The notes under the pieces: generated by a model
What the model saw: only the letters and a program-made list of their open reading frames with translations
Databases searched by the model: none
Told to the model about the DNA's origin: nothing
In this document: piece by piece, positions 1 through 6,291 of the stretch
How the letters are laid out: every line of letters starts with the position of its first letter
How positions within the stretch are numbered: the first letter of the stretch is position 1
Program-made: the position numbers and the translations under genes
Assembly: GCA_964441935.1 (NCBI GenBank)
Contig: CAYTXI010000118.1
Span: 1 to 7,542 of the forward strand
Length of the DNA: 7,542 nt
From: JBBDMC01 sp964441935
Lineage (GTDB): Bacteria; Pseudomonadota; Alphaproteobacteria; Rhizobiales; Kaistiaceae
Direction of reading: 5' to 3'

Positions 1-23
1 TCTCACCCGAACGTGACTCGAAC

Positions 24-51
24 TTGACCGGCAGCCGCCATAGCTTCTAGT
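24..51 (+). promoter_or_regulatory. Possible sigma-70-type promoter for the DUF1223 gene
   Basis: TTGACC at 24-29 is a good -35 match. TCTAGT at 46-51 follows after a 16-base spacer and matches the -10 consensus at four of six positions. The pair lies 45 bases upstream of the GTG start at 97. A GACTC (GANTC) site at 15-19 lies just upstream of the -35. This is a consensus match only; the window begins 23 bases before it, so a stronger promoter could lie outside. Confidence 0.35.
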
Positions 52-96
52 CAGGCGACGTGTCCGCGTCGCCTTGCGCCTGTTTGGGACATTCTC

Positions 97-849
97 GTGA
101 CCGTGAGCCGCCTGACCATCGCCGTTGCCCTCGCCGGCCTCGCCACCGGCTGGACCGCGGCTGCGCCCGGCGCCGCCCGTGCCGGAGGCACCGAGGCGGT
201 GATCGAGCTGTTCACCAGCCAGGGCTGCTCGTCGTGCCCGCCGGCCGACAAGCTGCTCGGGGAGTACGCCGACCGGGACGATATCCTGGCGCTGTCCTTC
301 AACGTCGACTACTGGGACTACCTCGGCTGGAAGGACACCCTTGCCAGCCCCGACAACACCGAGCGCCAACGCGCCTATGCACTCGCCCGCGGCGACCGCC
401 AAGTCTATACGCCGCAGGTAGTCGTCGACGGTCGCACCCACGTGGTCGGTTCCAGCCGCAGCAGTATCGAATCGGCGATCGCCAGTAACGCCAACAGTCT
501 GTCGGTGCCGATCACGCTGGCCTCGGCCGACGACGCCATCACCGTCAACATCGGCGCCGCTCCCAAGTCCGGCATCCCGCACGCCACTCTGTGGCTGGTG
601 ATGTACGAACGCTCCGTCACGGTGCCGATCGGACGCGGCGAGAACAGCGGCCGCACGATCACCTACAACAACGTCGTCAAGAAGCTCCGTCCGGTCGCCA
701 TGTGGAAGGGCGATACGATGTCGGTCGATCTGGCGAAGAGCGAGATCGCCAACGCCAAGGCGGAGCGCTGCGCGGTGTTGTTGCAGACGGAGCTCGAAGG
801 CGGCCTCCCCGGCCCGGTCCTCGGCGCCGCCACCATCGACATGCGGTAG
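97..849 (+). CDS. DUF1223 family exported thioredoxin-like protein
   Basis: This 250-residue protein of the DUF1223 family has a thioredoxin-like fold and no settled biochemical role. Residues 1-29 form a Sec-type signal peptide (hydrophobic stretch from about residue 6, Ala-rich end before GGTEAVIELF), so the mature protein should be periplasmic. The family hallmark ELFTSQGCSSCPPAD lies at 37-51 and carries a CxxC pair, Cys44 and Cys47. It is followed by the conserved NVDYWDYLGWKD stretch and then YTPQVVVDG, which resembles the cis-Pro region of thioredoxin folds. A redox or disulfide role is inferred from the CxxC and is unproven. The GTG start at 97 is favoured by GGGA at 86-89 with a 7-base spacer; a second in-frame GTG at 103 is too far from it. 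Length and ends look complete. The gene converges with the lyase-like gene, with only 12 bases between stops. Confidence 0.9.
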   Translation: MTVSRLTIAVALAGLATGWTAAAPGAARAGGTEAVIELFTSQGCSSCPPADKLLGEYADRDDILALSFNVDYWDYLGWKDTLASPDNTERQRAYALARGDRQVYTPQVVVDGRTHVVGSSRSSIESAIASNANSLSVPITLASADDAITVNIGAAPKSGIPHATLWLVMYERSVTVPIGRGENSGRTITYNNVVKKLRPVAMWKGDTMSVDLAKSEIANAKAERCAVLLQTELEGGLPGPVLGAATIDMR

Positions 850-866
850 GGCGGGCCAGCCCTACC
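845..866. terminator. Inverted repeat spanning both convergent stop codons
   Basis: GGTAGGGC (845-852) and GCCCTACC (859-866) form a perfect 8-bp stem with a 6-base loop. The TAG stop of the DUF1223 gene (847-849) is in the left arm and the TAG stop of the minus-strand gene (CTA at 862-864) is in the right arm. Because the repeat is symmetric, either transcript can fold it at its 3' end. Neither side has a clear T-tract, so it may act as a 3' stabiliser or a factor-assisted terminator instead of a classical intrinsic one. Confidence 0.55.
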
Positions 867-2856
867 CACCGCTCTTCTGCGACACCATCGACGTGAAGAG
901 CTGATCGAGCTTCGCCGCGGCCTCGTTGCCCGCCGCGCCGGCATGGATGATCTCCGGCAGACGCCTGTGGACGGCTGTCCAGAACTCGCGGTCCTCCTCG
1001 GACATTTGCGAGAGTATGCAGTCGTTTGACGCGGCGTCCGGCCCGTAGGCGAGGCGGATGTCCGCGGGGCCGTAGACCAGCGGGTCGCATTTGTCGAACC
1101 GGGCCTTGCGCGACCCCTCGTCGAGGTTCCACGGACCGAAGTGAAGGCGCAGGTGCTGAAGCTGATCGACGGTTTTCGCCGACCCCGAGTAGTCGGCGTA
1201 CAGCCCGACGTTCAGCGCCGTTCGTGACTGATCCCCTCCACCCGCGTGGAGCACGTCTTCGATGTTGTTGATGAACACGTTCACGATATCGAGCGAGTAC
1301 GAATCGATAACATCCGACTGCCGCAGCGAAACCGCCTTGAGCTCGGCCCTCGAAAGCGAAGGAATGAGCAGGTCGGAAAGGGCCTGGGCGAGCGCCGCGT
1401 CGTCAAGCTGCTCGACGGCTTGCTCGCGGGCCAGAAGACCTGGGTCACCCAGGCGGTAAAGACAACCGACGTTCAGGCCGATGGTATTGTCGCCCTCCGG
1501 CAAGCGCTCAAATCTGGCGATCAGGGCACGGAGCCGTTCTGCATTGACGGTATGCGGAAAGCGATGAAGGTAGACAAACACCCAGTTTGTATAGCCCCAG
1601 CCCCAGTAGTCCATCGGGCGGAATGTCTGTGTTGTCGGCTCGCCCGCGCTGTGCCAATCCGTCTTCGCCCATTCGTAGATTCTTGCCGGATGCATCGCGT
1701 CGTTGCGACCGGCATCCAGATCGTCGATCGTGTCGAGCAGGATGGCGACCGCCTTTTCCAGCCTGTCCTCGAATTGCGGGTAAAGGTCGGTGCCGTTCGC
1801 CAGCAGCATCTCGAGGGCAAAGAATGTCTCGCCAAGGGCCCGGAAATGGTACCAGGCCGCGCGCGAGCCCCGCGTCGTGTGCTCCCTGAATGAACCATCA
1901 GGCAGCAGCACTTCGCCAAGCCTCCCTGCGACATTGGACAGTCTGGCCTTGAAGGCCGCGTCTCGCCCGTCGAGGAGGTCGAAAAGCGGGTAGCCCCACG
2001 TCTGCCAATTGATATCCCAAGTCAGCTCCGACTTGGTGGCGCGGGCGTGACTGGGGAGCCGCCTCTGAAACTCCCGCAGCCACTTGTCGATAGCAGCATG
2101 CTCCCCGGCGAACTCGTCCGGCTTGTAGTCCCTCAGCATTGTGTAATAGGCGAAGGCGATCGGAATCAGGCGTTCCTCCACATTCACCCAGTCCTTGACT
2201 GGCGCCCTCTCCTTGCCGCGTTTGCTGTGCCATTCACCGCCACAGTCACTGTTGGAGCAATCGACCGTCTTCAGGTAGGCGCCGGCGCGCGCCCATTTCG
2301 CCAGCATCTTGATCAGGAAGCTCTTCTGGGCGTCGTCGCCGCGCACGAACGCCGCTGTCGCCACGGCCGATACGCTAAAGCCGAACTCGTTCATGACGTA
2401 CGAGAGATTGTTGGTATCCATCATCTGCGACGAGTGGCCCTGGATCCTGTCTTCCGGCCCGAGCTGCGCCAGACGCGCGCGGGTGCCGAAGTTCCCCTGG
2501 CACACCCTCGCCCGCGTCCCCGGCGGAAGCTGCTTGAGTGTCGCAAGGACATCTTGCGGCAAATAGTGCGCGAGGATGTCGTCTGCGGCGGCGCAGCGCG
2601 CCGCGCTTTGGCGCAGCGTGTCAATCAGTCCGGAGGTAATCGGACGGTCGATCGCGGTGCCCGAGGCGGCCGCGAACGCAGCGGCCGCCGCCGCCGTTCG
2701 CGGACCCCACACACCGTCCGCGGCGCCGGCACTACAACCGTGCTCGATCAGAAGCGCCTGTAGGTCGGCGATCGGCTCTTGCGCCGATACGACTGTGCAA
2801 GTCGAAACAGTCAGTCCCAGGGCCGTCAACCCGGCCAGCAACGTCGGACACCGCAT
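862..2856 (-). CDS. Exported peptidoglycan-binding / alginate-lyase-like protein
   Basis: A 664-residue protein probably exported to the periplasm or envelope. Residues 1-25 are a signal peptide ending VVSA before QEP. Residues 29-66 match a PG_binding_1 motif (helix, then ADGVWGPRT, then an Ala-rich helix). About 110-430 resembles the alpha/alpha alginate lyase domain of the PL5/AlgL type. The best-aligned part is 281-341: DINWQTWGY, then LLPDGSF, then TTRGSRAAWYHFRAL, corresponding to the AlgL NNHSYW and KRRQRALAYHNYAL regions. The AlgL catalytic Arg and Tyr appear to match Arg329 and Tyr336, but the NNH histidine position reads Trp284. The substrate is therefore uncertain: alginate or another uronate polymer is possible, and loss of lyase activity is also possible. 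Residues after about 450 are unassigned. The start is supported by GGGGG just upstream. htpG lies 80 bp upstream on the same strand. Confidence 0.72.
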   Translation of the reverse strand: MRCPTLLAGLTALGLTVSTCTVVSAQEPIADLQALLIEHGCSAGAADGVWGPRTAAAAAAFAAASGTAIDRPITSGLIDTLRQSAARCAAADDILAHYLPQDVLATLKQLPPGTRARVCQGNFGTRARLAQLGPEDRIQGHSSQMMDTNNLSYVMNEFGFSVSAVATAAFVRGDDAQKSFLIKMLAKWARAGAYLKTVDCSNSDCGGEWHSKRGKERAPVKDWVNVEERLIPIAFAYYTMLRDYKPDEFAGEHAAIDKWLREFQRRLPSHARATKSELTWDINWQTWGYPLFDLLDGRDAAFKARLSNVAGRLGEVLLPDGSFREHTTRGSRAAWYHFRALGETFFALEMLLANGTDLYPQFEDRLEKAVAILLDTIDDLDAGRNDAMHPARIYEWAKTDWHSAGEPTTQTFRPMDYWGWGYTNWVFVYLHRFPHTVNAERLRALIARFERLPEGDNTIGLNVGCLYRLGDPGLLAREQAVEQLDDAALAQALSDLLIPSLSRAELKAVSLRQSDVIDSYSLDIVNVFINNIEDVLHAGGGDQSRTALNVGLYADYSGSAKTVDQLQHLRLHFGPWNLDEGSRKARFDKCDPLVYGPADIRLAYGPDAASNDCILSQMSEEDREFWTAVHRRLPEIIHAGAAGNEAAAKLDQLFTSMVSQKSGG
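2670..2703. repeat. Inverted repeat in the Ala-rich coding segment
   Basis: CCGCGAACG (2670-2678) and CGTTCGCGG (2695-2703) are perfect 9-bp arms around a GCC-rich 16-base loop containing a NotI-type GCGGCCGC. It encodes residues about 52-63 of the lyase-like protein (part of the Ala tract of the peptidoglycan-binding motif). It may simply reflect low-complexity GC-rich codons. Confidence 0.5.
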
Positions 2857-2936
2857 GTGAGCCCCCGACCCAGCATTGTTTCGGCGATACTAGCACGACC
2901 CCCCGATCCCGGGGAGCCGCCGCATTCAGGTCTGGA

Positions 2937-4823
2937 TCACCCCAGCGCCCGCTCGATCAGCCGACCCACCCGGGCCGCGTGGTCGGCGGCGTCGTCCGGC
3001 GTCTCACCGTCGAGGATGCGGGCTTCGCCGTAGAGGATGACCGCGGCGTCTTCGAGCGCCGGCCCTGCCCCACCGGCGGTCGCTCGTGCCGCGAGCGCCT
3101 TGATCAAGTCGTTGCGAGGATTGAGTTCCAGGACTGGCGCCGACCCGGCCTTGAGCTCCCCCGCCCGCGACAGGATCTTTTCGAGCTGGCGGTCATGGGC
3201 CATGTCCGCCGCCACCAGGCAGACCGCGCTGGAAGCGAGCCGCGCCGACACCCTGACCGCGCTCACCCGCTCTCCGAGCGTCTGCTTGAAGTGCGCGGCG
3301 AGCGTCGCCACCGCGCTCTCCGGCGCCGAGTCTTCGACGACGCCCTCGGCGAGCGGGATCTTGTCGAGGTCGGCCGCCCCTTGCGTCACCGACTGGAACG
3401 GCTTGCCGTCGAAGCCGAGCGCCGTGCGCACCCAAAAGGCGTCGACCGGGTCGGACAAGAGCAGCACCTCGATGCCCCGGCTTGTGAAGCCCTCGAGCTG
3501 CGGACTGGCGAGGATCGACGGCTCGCTGTCGCCGAGCGCGTAGTAGATCGCCGTCTGGTTGGGCTTGAGGTCGGCGACGTATTCGGCGAGCGAGCGCCAC
3601 GCCTTGCCGCCGCTCGTCGTCTTGAAGCGCGCGACCTTGTAGATCGCGTCGCGCCGCTCGGCGTCCTCGTAGATGCCTTCCTTGATCACCGCTCCGAACG
3701 CCTCCCAAACCTTCTCGAAGGTCTCCCGATCGCTTTCGGCGAGCTTGTCGATCTCCGTTAGGACGCGGCCGGCCACCGCCTTGCCGATTGCCTCGAGGAT
3801 GGGATTGGTCTGCAGCATCTCGCGCGACAGGTTGAGCGGCAGGTCTTCCGAGTCGATCACCCCGCGCACGAACCTCAGCCACGCCGGCAGCACGTCGGCC
3901 GTATCGGTGATGAACACGCGGCGCACGTAGAGCTTGATGCGGCCCTTGCGCTCCGGATCGAACAGGTCGAACGGCTTCATCGACGGCACGAAGACCAGGA
4001 CCGAGTATTCGTTGCGGCCCTCGGCGCGGTAGTGGACCGTGAGCGCCGGCTCGTCGAACTGGCCCGACACGTGGCCGTAGAACTCGGCGTATTCCTCCTT
4101 GCCCACCGCCGACTTCGGTTTTCGCCACAACGCGCTACCGTCGGCCAACGTCTTCTCCGCCTGGCCGTCGGCGACCTTGTAGACGATGGGCACCGGAACA
4201 TGCGCCGAGTAGGCGGCAACCACGCGCTCGACGGTCGCCTGATCGGCATAGGATTTGGCGTCGTCCGCGAGCGCGATCACCACCCGGGTTCCGCGCGCCG
4301 GCGCCTCGTCGAGCGCGACCGGGGCAATCGTGTAGCTGCCGGTCCCGTCCGAGCGCCACCGCCACGCCTCTTCGCTGCCGGCGCGCCGCGAGACGACCTC
4401 GACCTCGCGCGCCACCATGAAGGCGGAGTAAAAGCCGACGCCGAACTGGCCAATGAACTGCGCCCCCTGCTCGCCCTTGGCGAGGTTCTCCAAGTACGCA
4501 CGCGTGCCCGAGCGGGCGATGGTCCCGAGGTTGTCGATCAGCTCGGCGCGGTCCATGCCGACGCCATTGTCTTCGATTGACAGCGTGCCGCCCTGCTTGT
4601 CCGCCGACAGCACGATCCTGAGCGGCGTCTCGCCGCCGCCAAGCTCCGGTTTTTCCAGCGCCAGCATCCTCAGCCTTTCGCAGGCGTCGGCACCGTTGGA
4701 GATCAACTCACGCAGGAAAACGTCGCGGTTGGAGTACACCGAGTGGACCATCAGGTGGAGCAGACGCGTCACCTCCGCCTCGAAGGTCCGGGTCTCACCG
4801 TTCGCCGCCCGTGTCCCAGTCAT
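2937..4823 (-). CDS. htpG: Chaperone protein HtpG (bacterial Hsp90)
   Basis: A cytosolic ATP-dependent Hsp90 chaperone that acts as a homodimer in folding and stress tolerance. From the chosen ATG it is 628 residues, normal for HtpG. The N-terminal GHKL ATPase domain shows FEAEVTRLLHLMVHSVYSNR (14-33), RELISNGADAC (38-48, with catalytic Glu39 and Mg-binding Asn43), DNGVGM (85-90) and the lid-proximal IGQFGVGFYSAF (124-135). The middle domain carries LPLNLSREMLQ (328-338) with Arg334, the ATP-contacting arginine. The C-terminal dimerisation domain follows to the end. The frame is open up to 5030, but those extra residues match nothing in the family and overlap the divergent patatin gene. An in-frame ATG at 4859 is the only serious alternative start (12 residues longer); neither has a strong Shine-Dalgarno. 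It is divergent from the patatin gene and may be cotranscribed with the downstream lyase-like gene. Confidence 0.95.
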   Translation of the reverse strand: MTGTRAANGETRTFEAEVTRLLHLMVHSVYSNRDVFLRELISNGADACERLRMLALEKPELGGGETPLRIVLSADKQGGTLSIEDNGVGMDRAELIDNLGTIARSGTRAYLENLAKGEQGAQFIGQFGVGFYSAFMVAREVEVVSRRAGSEEAWRWRSDGTGSYTIAPVALDEAPARGTRVVIALADDAKSYADQATVERVVAAYSAHVPVPIVYKVADGQAEKTLADGSALWRKPKSAVGKEEYAEFYGHVSGQFDEPALTVHYRAEGRNEYSVLVFVPSMKPFDLFDPERKGRIKLYVRRVFITDTADVLPAWLRFVRGVIDSEDLPLNLSREMLQTNPILEAIGKAVAGRVLTEIDKLAESDRETFEKVWEAFGAVIKEGIYEDAERRDAIYKVARFKTTSGGKAWRSLAEYVADLKPNQTAIYYALGDSEPSILASPQLEGFTSRGIEVLLLSDPVDAFWVRTALGFDGKPFQSVTQGAADLDKIPLAEGVVEDSAPESAVATLAAHFKQTLGERVSAVRVSARLASSAVCLVAADMAHDRQLEKILSRAGELKAGSAPVLELNPRNDLIKALAARATAGGAGPALEDAAVILYGEARILDGETPDDAADHAARVGRLIERALG

Positions 4824-4871
4824 CGGCAATACCGGTTGCAGCCGCCGTTCACCGCGCATAAATCCGTTCGT

Positions 4872-4900
4872 GATATCGCTGGCGGCGCGGGATGATTCAA
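4872..4900 (-). promoter_or_regulatory. Possible htpG promoter
   Basis: Read on the minus strand, TTGAAT (4900-4895) is followed after 17 bases by GATATC (4877-4872). The -35 element is good for sigma-70 and also resembles the TTGAA core of heat-shock sigma-32 promoters; the -10 is only a partial match to either. A GAATC (GANTC) site overlaps the -35. Transcription would begin near 4865, leaving about 40 bases of leader before the ATG at 4823 and almost none before the ATG at 4859. That favours the 4823 start. This is a pattern match, not proof. Confidence 0.35.
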
Positions 4901-4923
4901 CCCCCCGCACCGATGGCAGCGGC

Positions 4924-4930
4924 AAGGAAG
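4924..4930 (+). promoter_or_regulatory. Ribosome binding site fixing the patatin gene start
   Basis: AAGGAAG sits 5 bases ahead of the ATG at 4936. The frame is open for a further 480 bases upstream, antisense to htpG. This site and the position of the family N-terminus decide the start. Confidence 0.65.
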
Positions 4931-4935
4931 CCTCT

Positions 4936-5819
4936 ATGCATTCGGCCAAGATCGGCCTGGCGCTTGGGAGCGGTGCGGCCCGCGGCTGGGCCCACATCGG
5001 CGTCATCGAGGCGCTCGAGGAGGCCGGCATCAGGCCCCACGTGGTCTGCGGCTGTTCGATCGGCGCCCTGATCGGCGCCGCCTACGTCGCTGGCCGGCTG
5101 TCGGAGGTGAAGGAATGGGCGCTGTCGATGAAATGGCGCCAGATGGTCGGTATGCTCGACATTCGGCTGACCGGCGGCGGCCTGATCAACGGCAAGACCA
5201 TCGCCCGCAAGCTCGAGCAACTCGACATCAACGCACCGATCGAAAGCTACGATATCGCCTTCGCCGCGGTCGCCGCCGAGCTGTCGTCGGGCCACGAGGT
5301 GTGGATCAGGCATGGCCGGATCGACGACGCCGTGCGCGCTTCGATCGCCCTGCCCGGCATCCTGAGCCCGGTCGCCATCGAGGGCCGCTGGCTGGTCGAC
5401 GGCGGCCTGGTCAACCCGGTTCCCGTCACGGCCTGTCGCGCCCTCGGCGCCGACGTCATCATCGCGGTGAACCTCAACGCCGATTTCTTCGAGGCCCGCG
5501 GCTCCGCCACCGCCGCCATGCAGTCGCGCCGGCTGCAGCCCGAACCGGCCCACAAGGGCGCAAGCACTCTCCCGACCGGCAAAGTCGATGACATCGCCCT
5601 GCGCCTGCTGCAGCCGGGAACGTCCGCGCCCGGCTATTTCGCCGTCCTCATCACCGCGATCAACATCATGCAGGACCAGATCACCCGCAGCCGGCTCGCC
5701 GGAGATCCGCCGCGGGTGTTGCTGATGCCGGCGATGGGGGCGCTCAGCCCGCTCGATTTCAACCGGGCGAGCGAGGCAATCGAGGAGGGCCGCATTTGCG
5801 TGGAGCACGCGCTGCCGGC
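4936..5819 (+). CDS. Patatin-like phospholipase/esterase (RssA type), 3' end in gap
   Basis: A patatin-family serine hydrolase with a Ser-Asp dyad, probably cleaving acyl esters of lipids; the cellular substrate is unknown. There is no signal peptide, so it is cytosolic or peripheral to the inner membrane. All family blocks are present: the glycine-rich oxyanion loop GSGAARG (11-17), the nucleophile elbow GCSIG (39-43, Ser41), RASIALPGI (134-142) and the catalytic DGG (Asp155 in LVDGGLVNPVP). The 294 codons visible are nearly the full length of RssA-like proteins (about 300), so only the tail is missing in the N run. The start at 4936 places the family's usual AKIGLALGSG right at the N-terminus. 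The gene is divergent from htpG with 112 bp between starts. The probable remaining C-terminus is 5920-5957. Confidence 0.9.
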
Positions 5820-5919
5820 NNNNNNNNNNNNNNNNNNNNNNNNNNNNNNNNNNNNNNNNNNNNNNNNNNNNNNNNNNNNNNNNNNNNNNNNNNNNNNNNN
5901 NNNNNNNNNNNNNNNNNNN
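5820..5919. other. Assembly gap of exactly 100 N
   Basis: A run of exactly 100 N is the usual placeholder for a scaffold join of unknown size. Real distance and reading frame across it are undefined. It falls at the 3' end of the patatin-like gene. Confidence 0.98.
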
Positions 5920-5957
5920 TGCGCCGAGCCATCAAGCTTGCGCCGGTCGACCTCTAG
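5920..5957 (+). CDS. C-terminal tail of a gene, probably the patatin-like one
   Basis: In the frame beginning at 5922 the bases read RRAIKLAPVDL and then a TAG stop at 5955-5957. All but two of the eleven codons end in G or C (the exceptions are CGA and CTT), like the real genes here. A strong hairpin starts 6 bases after the stop, as expected for a gene end. The patatin gene enters the gap at EHALPA, and RssA-like proteins often end in a short helix rich in Arg and Leu. A gap of only a few codons would therefore give a protein of normal length. Assignment to the same gene is inference; a different small gene ending here is the alternative. Confidence 0.5.
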
Positions 5958-5963
5958 AGACGA

Positions 5964-5990
5964 CTTGGCCGGCGCAAAGCGCCGGCCAAG
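5964..5990 (+). terminator. Perfect 12-bp hairpin behind the stop at 5957
   Basis: CTTGGCCGGCGC and GCGCCGGCCAAG pair perfectly around an AAA loop. The position, 6 bases after the TAG stop, suits a transcription terminator or mRNA 3'-end stabiliser for the patatin-side gene. No T-tract follows (GTGCC), so termination may need Rho, or the main function may be blocking 3' exonucleases. Confidence 0.6.
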
Positions 5991-6161
5991 GTGCCACCTC
6001 TGAGGATTGGGACAAGATACTCACATCAGCTCGGTCCGACAAGAAAGCCCCGGGGGGCTGGGGGGCTGAAAACTACCGTGGCCTCTGCCGAACCGAACCG
6101 CTTGAGGCAACGACTCGAATCTCGTCGCCCAAGGTGGCCGGGCAAGGGCGGAAACGGGGCG

Positions 6162-6187
6162 AAATCATGATTTTGGGAGGACCCAAA
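6162..6187. repeat. AT-rich palindrome abutting a small stem-loop
   Basis: AAATCATGATTT (6162-6173) is a perfect 12-base palindrome in otherwise GC-rich DNA. It overlaps by two bases a second element, TTTGGG/CCCAAA with loop AGGA (6172-6187). The first could be an operator for a dimeric regulator; the second could fold in the RNA. Both lie 105-130 bases upstream of the DUF2794 start. The symmetry is directly visible; function is inferred. Confidence 0.5.
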
Positions 6188-6280
6188 CCGCTGGCACGCC
6201 GCCGGGCCGCGACGTGCCTGAAGCACCCTTGCCATGTCCCGCGATCGGCGCGATCATGAGGTTCGATCGTCCAGTCAGAG

Positions 6281-6287
6281 GGAGGAG
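6281..6287 (+). promoter_or_regulatory. Strong Shine-Dalgarno that selects a TTG start
   Basis: GGAGGAG preceded by GAG gives a near-consensus Shine-Dalgarno. Its GGAGG core ends 6 bases before the TTG at 6292. No comparable site precedes the in-frame ATGs at 6214 and 6256. Confidence 0.7.
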
Positions 6288-6291
6288 AGCA

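Larger units (their letters stand above)
5958..6291. other. 334-base leader without a confident gene
   Basis: This stretch between the gap-side gene end and the DUF2794 start holds several items. There is a strong hairpin (5964-5990). There is a tandem GGGGGGCT repeat (6052-6059 and 6060-6067) preceded by AGCCCC, which can pair with either copy. Two abutting GANTC sites lie at 6112-6121. A perfect 12-base palindrome AAATCATGATTT lies at 6162-6173, and a TTTGGG/CCCAAA stem with loop AGGA at 6172-6187. Two CGATCG hexamers lie at 6242-6247 and 6264-6269. No tRNA-like fold is apparent, and no translated product in any frame resembles a family I know. Confidence 0.6.

Noticed and set aside
1246..1893. 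A 215-residue plus-strand frame opposite the lyase-like gene.
   Set aside because: It is an antisense shadow in GC-rich DNA. The minus strand has the signal peptide, domain motifs and normal codon bias.
2887..2914. TAGTAT (minus strand, 2892-2887) as a -10 for the lyase-like gene, and the CCCCG/CGGGG stem (2901-2914) as an htpG terminator.
   Set aside because: No acceptable -35 lies at proper spacing, and the stem is only 5 bp with no T-tract. Neither is strong enough to annotate.
4453..4935. Plus-strand open frame continuous with the patatin gene, antisense to htpG.
   Set aside because: It is a mirror of the strongly conserved htpG coding sequence and matches no patatin-family N-terminal domain. 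The ribosome site before 4936 sets the real start.
4824..5030. N-terminal extension of htpG by up to 69 residues.
   Set aside because: Hsp90 proteins begin close to the FEAEV block. The extension would overlap the divergent patatin gene and read through its start region with no family similarity.
4897..5808. A 303-residue minus-strand frame opposite the patatin gene.
   Set aside because: Low-complexity, Asp/Gly/Arg-rich antisense shadow with no recognisable domain. The plus strand has all patatin catalytic motifs.
5934..5958. HindIII, SalI and XbaI sites in the same order as a pUC-type polylinker, directly beside the gap (possible vector contamination).
   Set aside because: The intervening bases do not match a pUC polylinker: SphI and PstI are missing and an extra C lies between SalI and XbaI. 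The stretch also reads naturally as codons IKLAPVDL plus stop with normal bias, followed by a hairpin. A vector screen would settle it.
6046..6068. G-rich tandem GGGGGGCT considered as a G-quadruplex.
   Set aside because: Only two G-runs are present close together, not the four spaced tracts needed. A small hairpin with AGCCCC is the simpler reading.
5921..6259. Open frame of about 113 codons from the gap through the DUF2794 leader.
   Set aside because: Third codon positions are mixed, there is no start codon near the left end, it runs through two perfect hairpins, and the translation resembles no family. Long open frames are expected by chance at this GC content.
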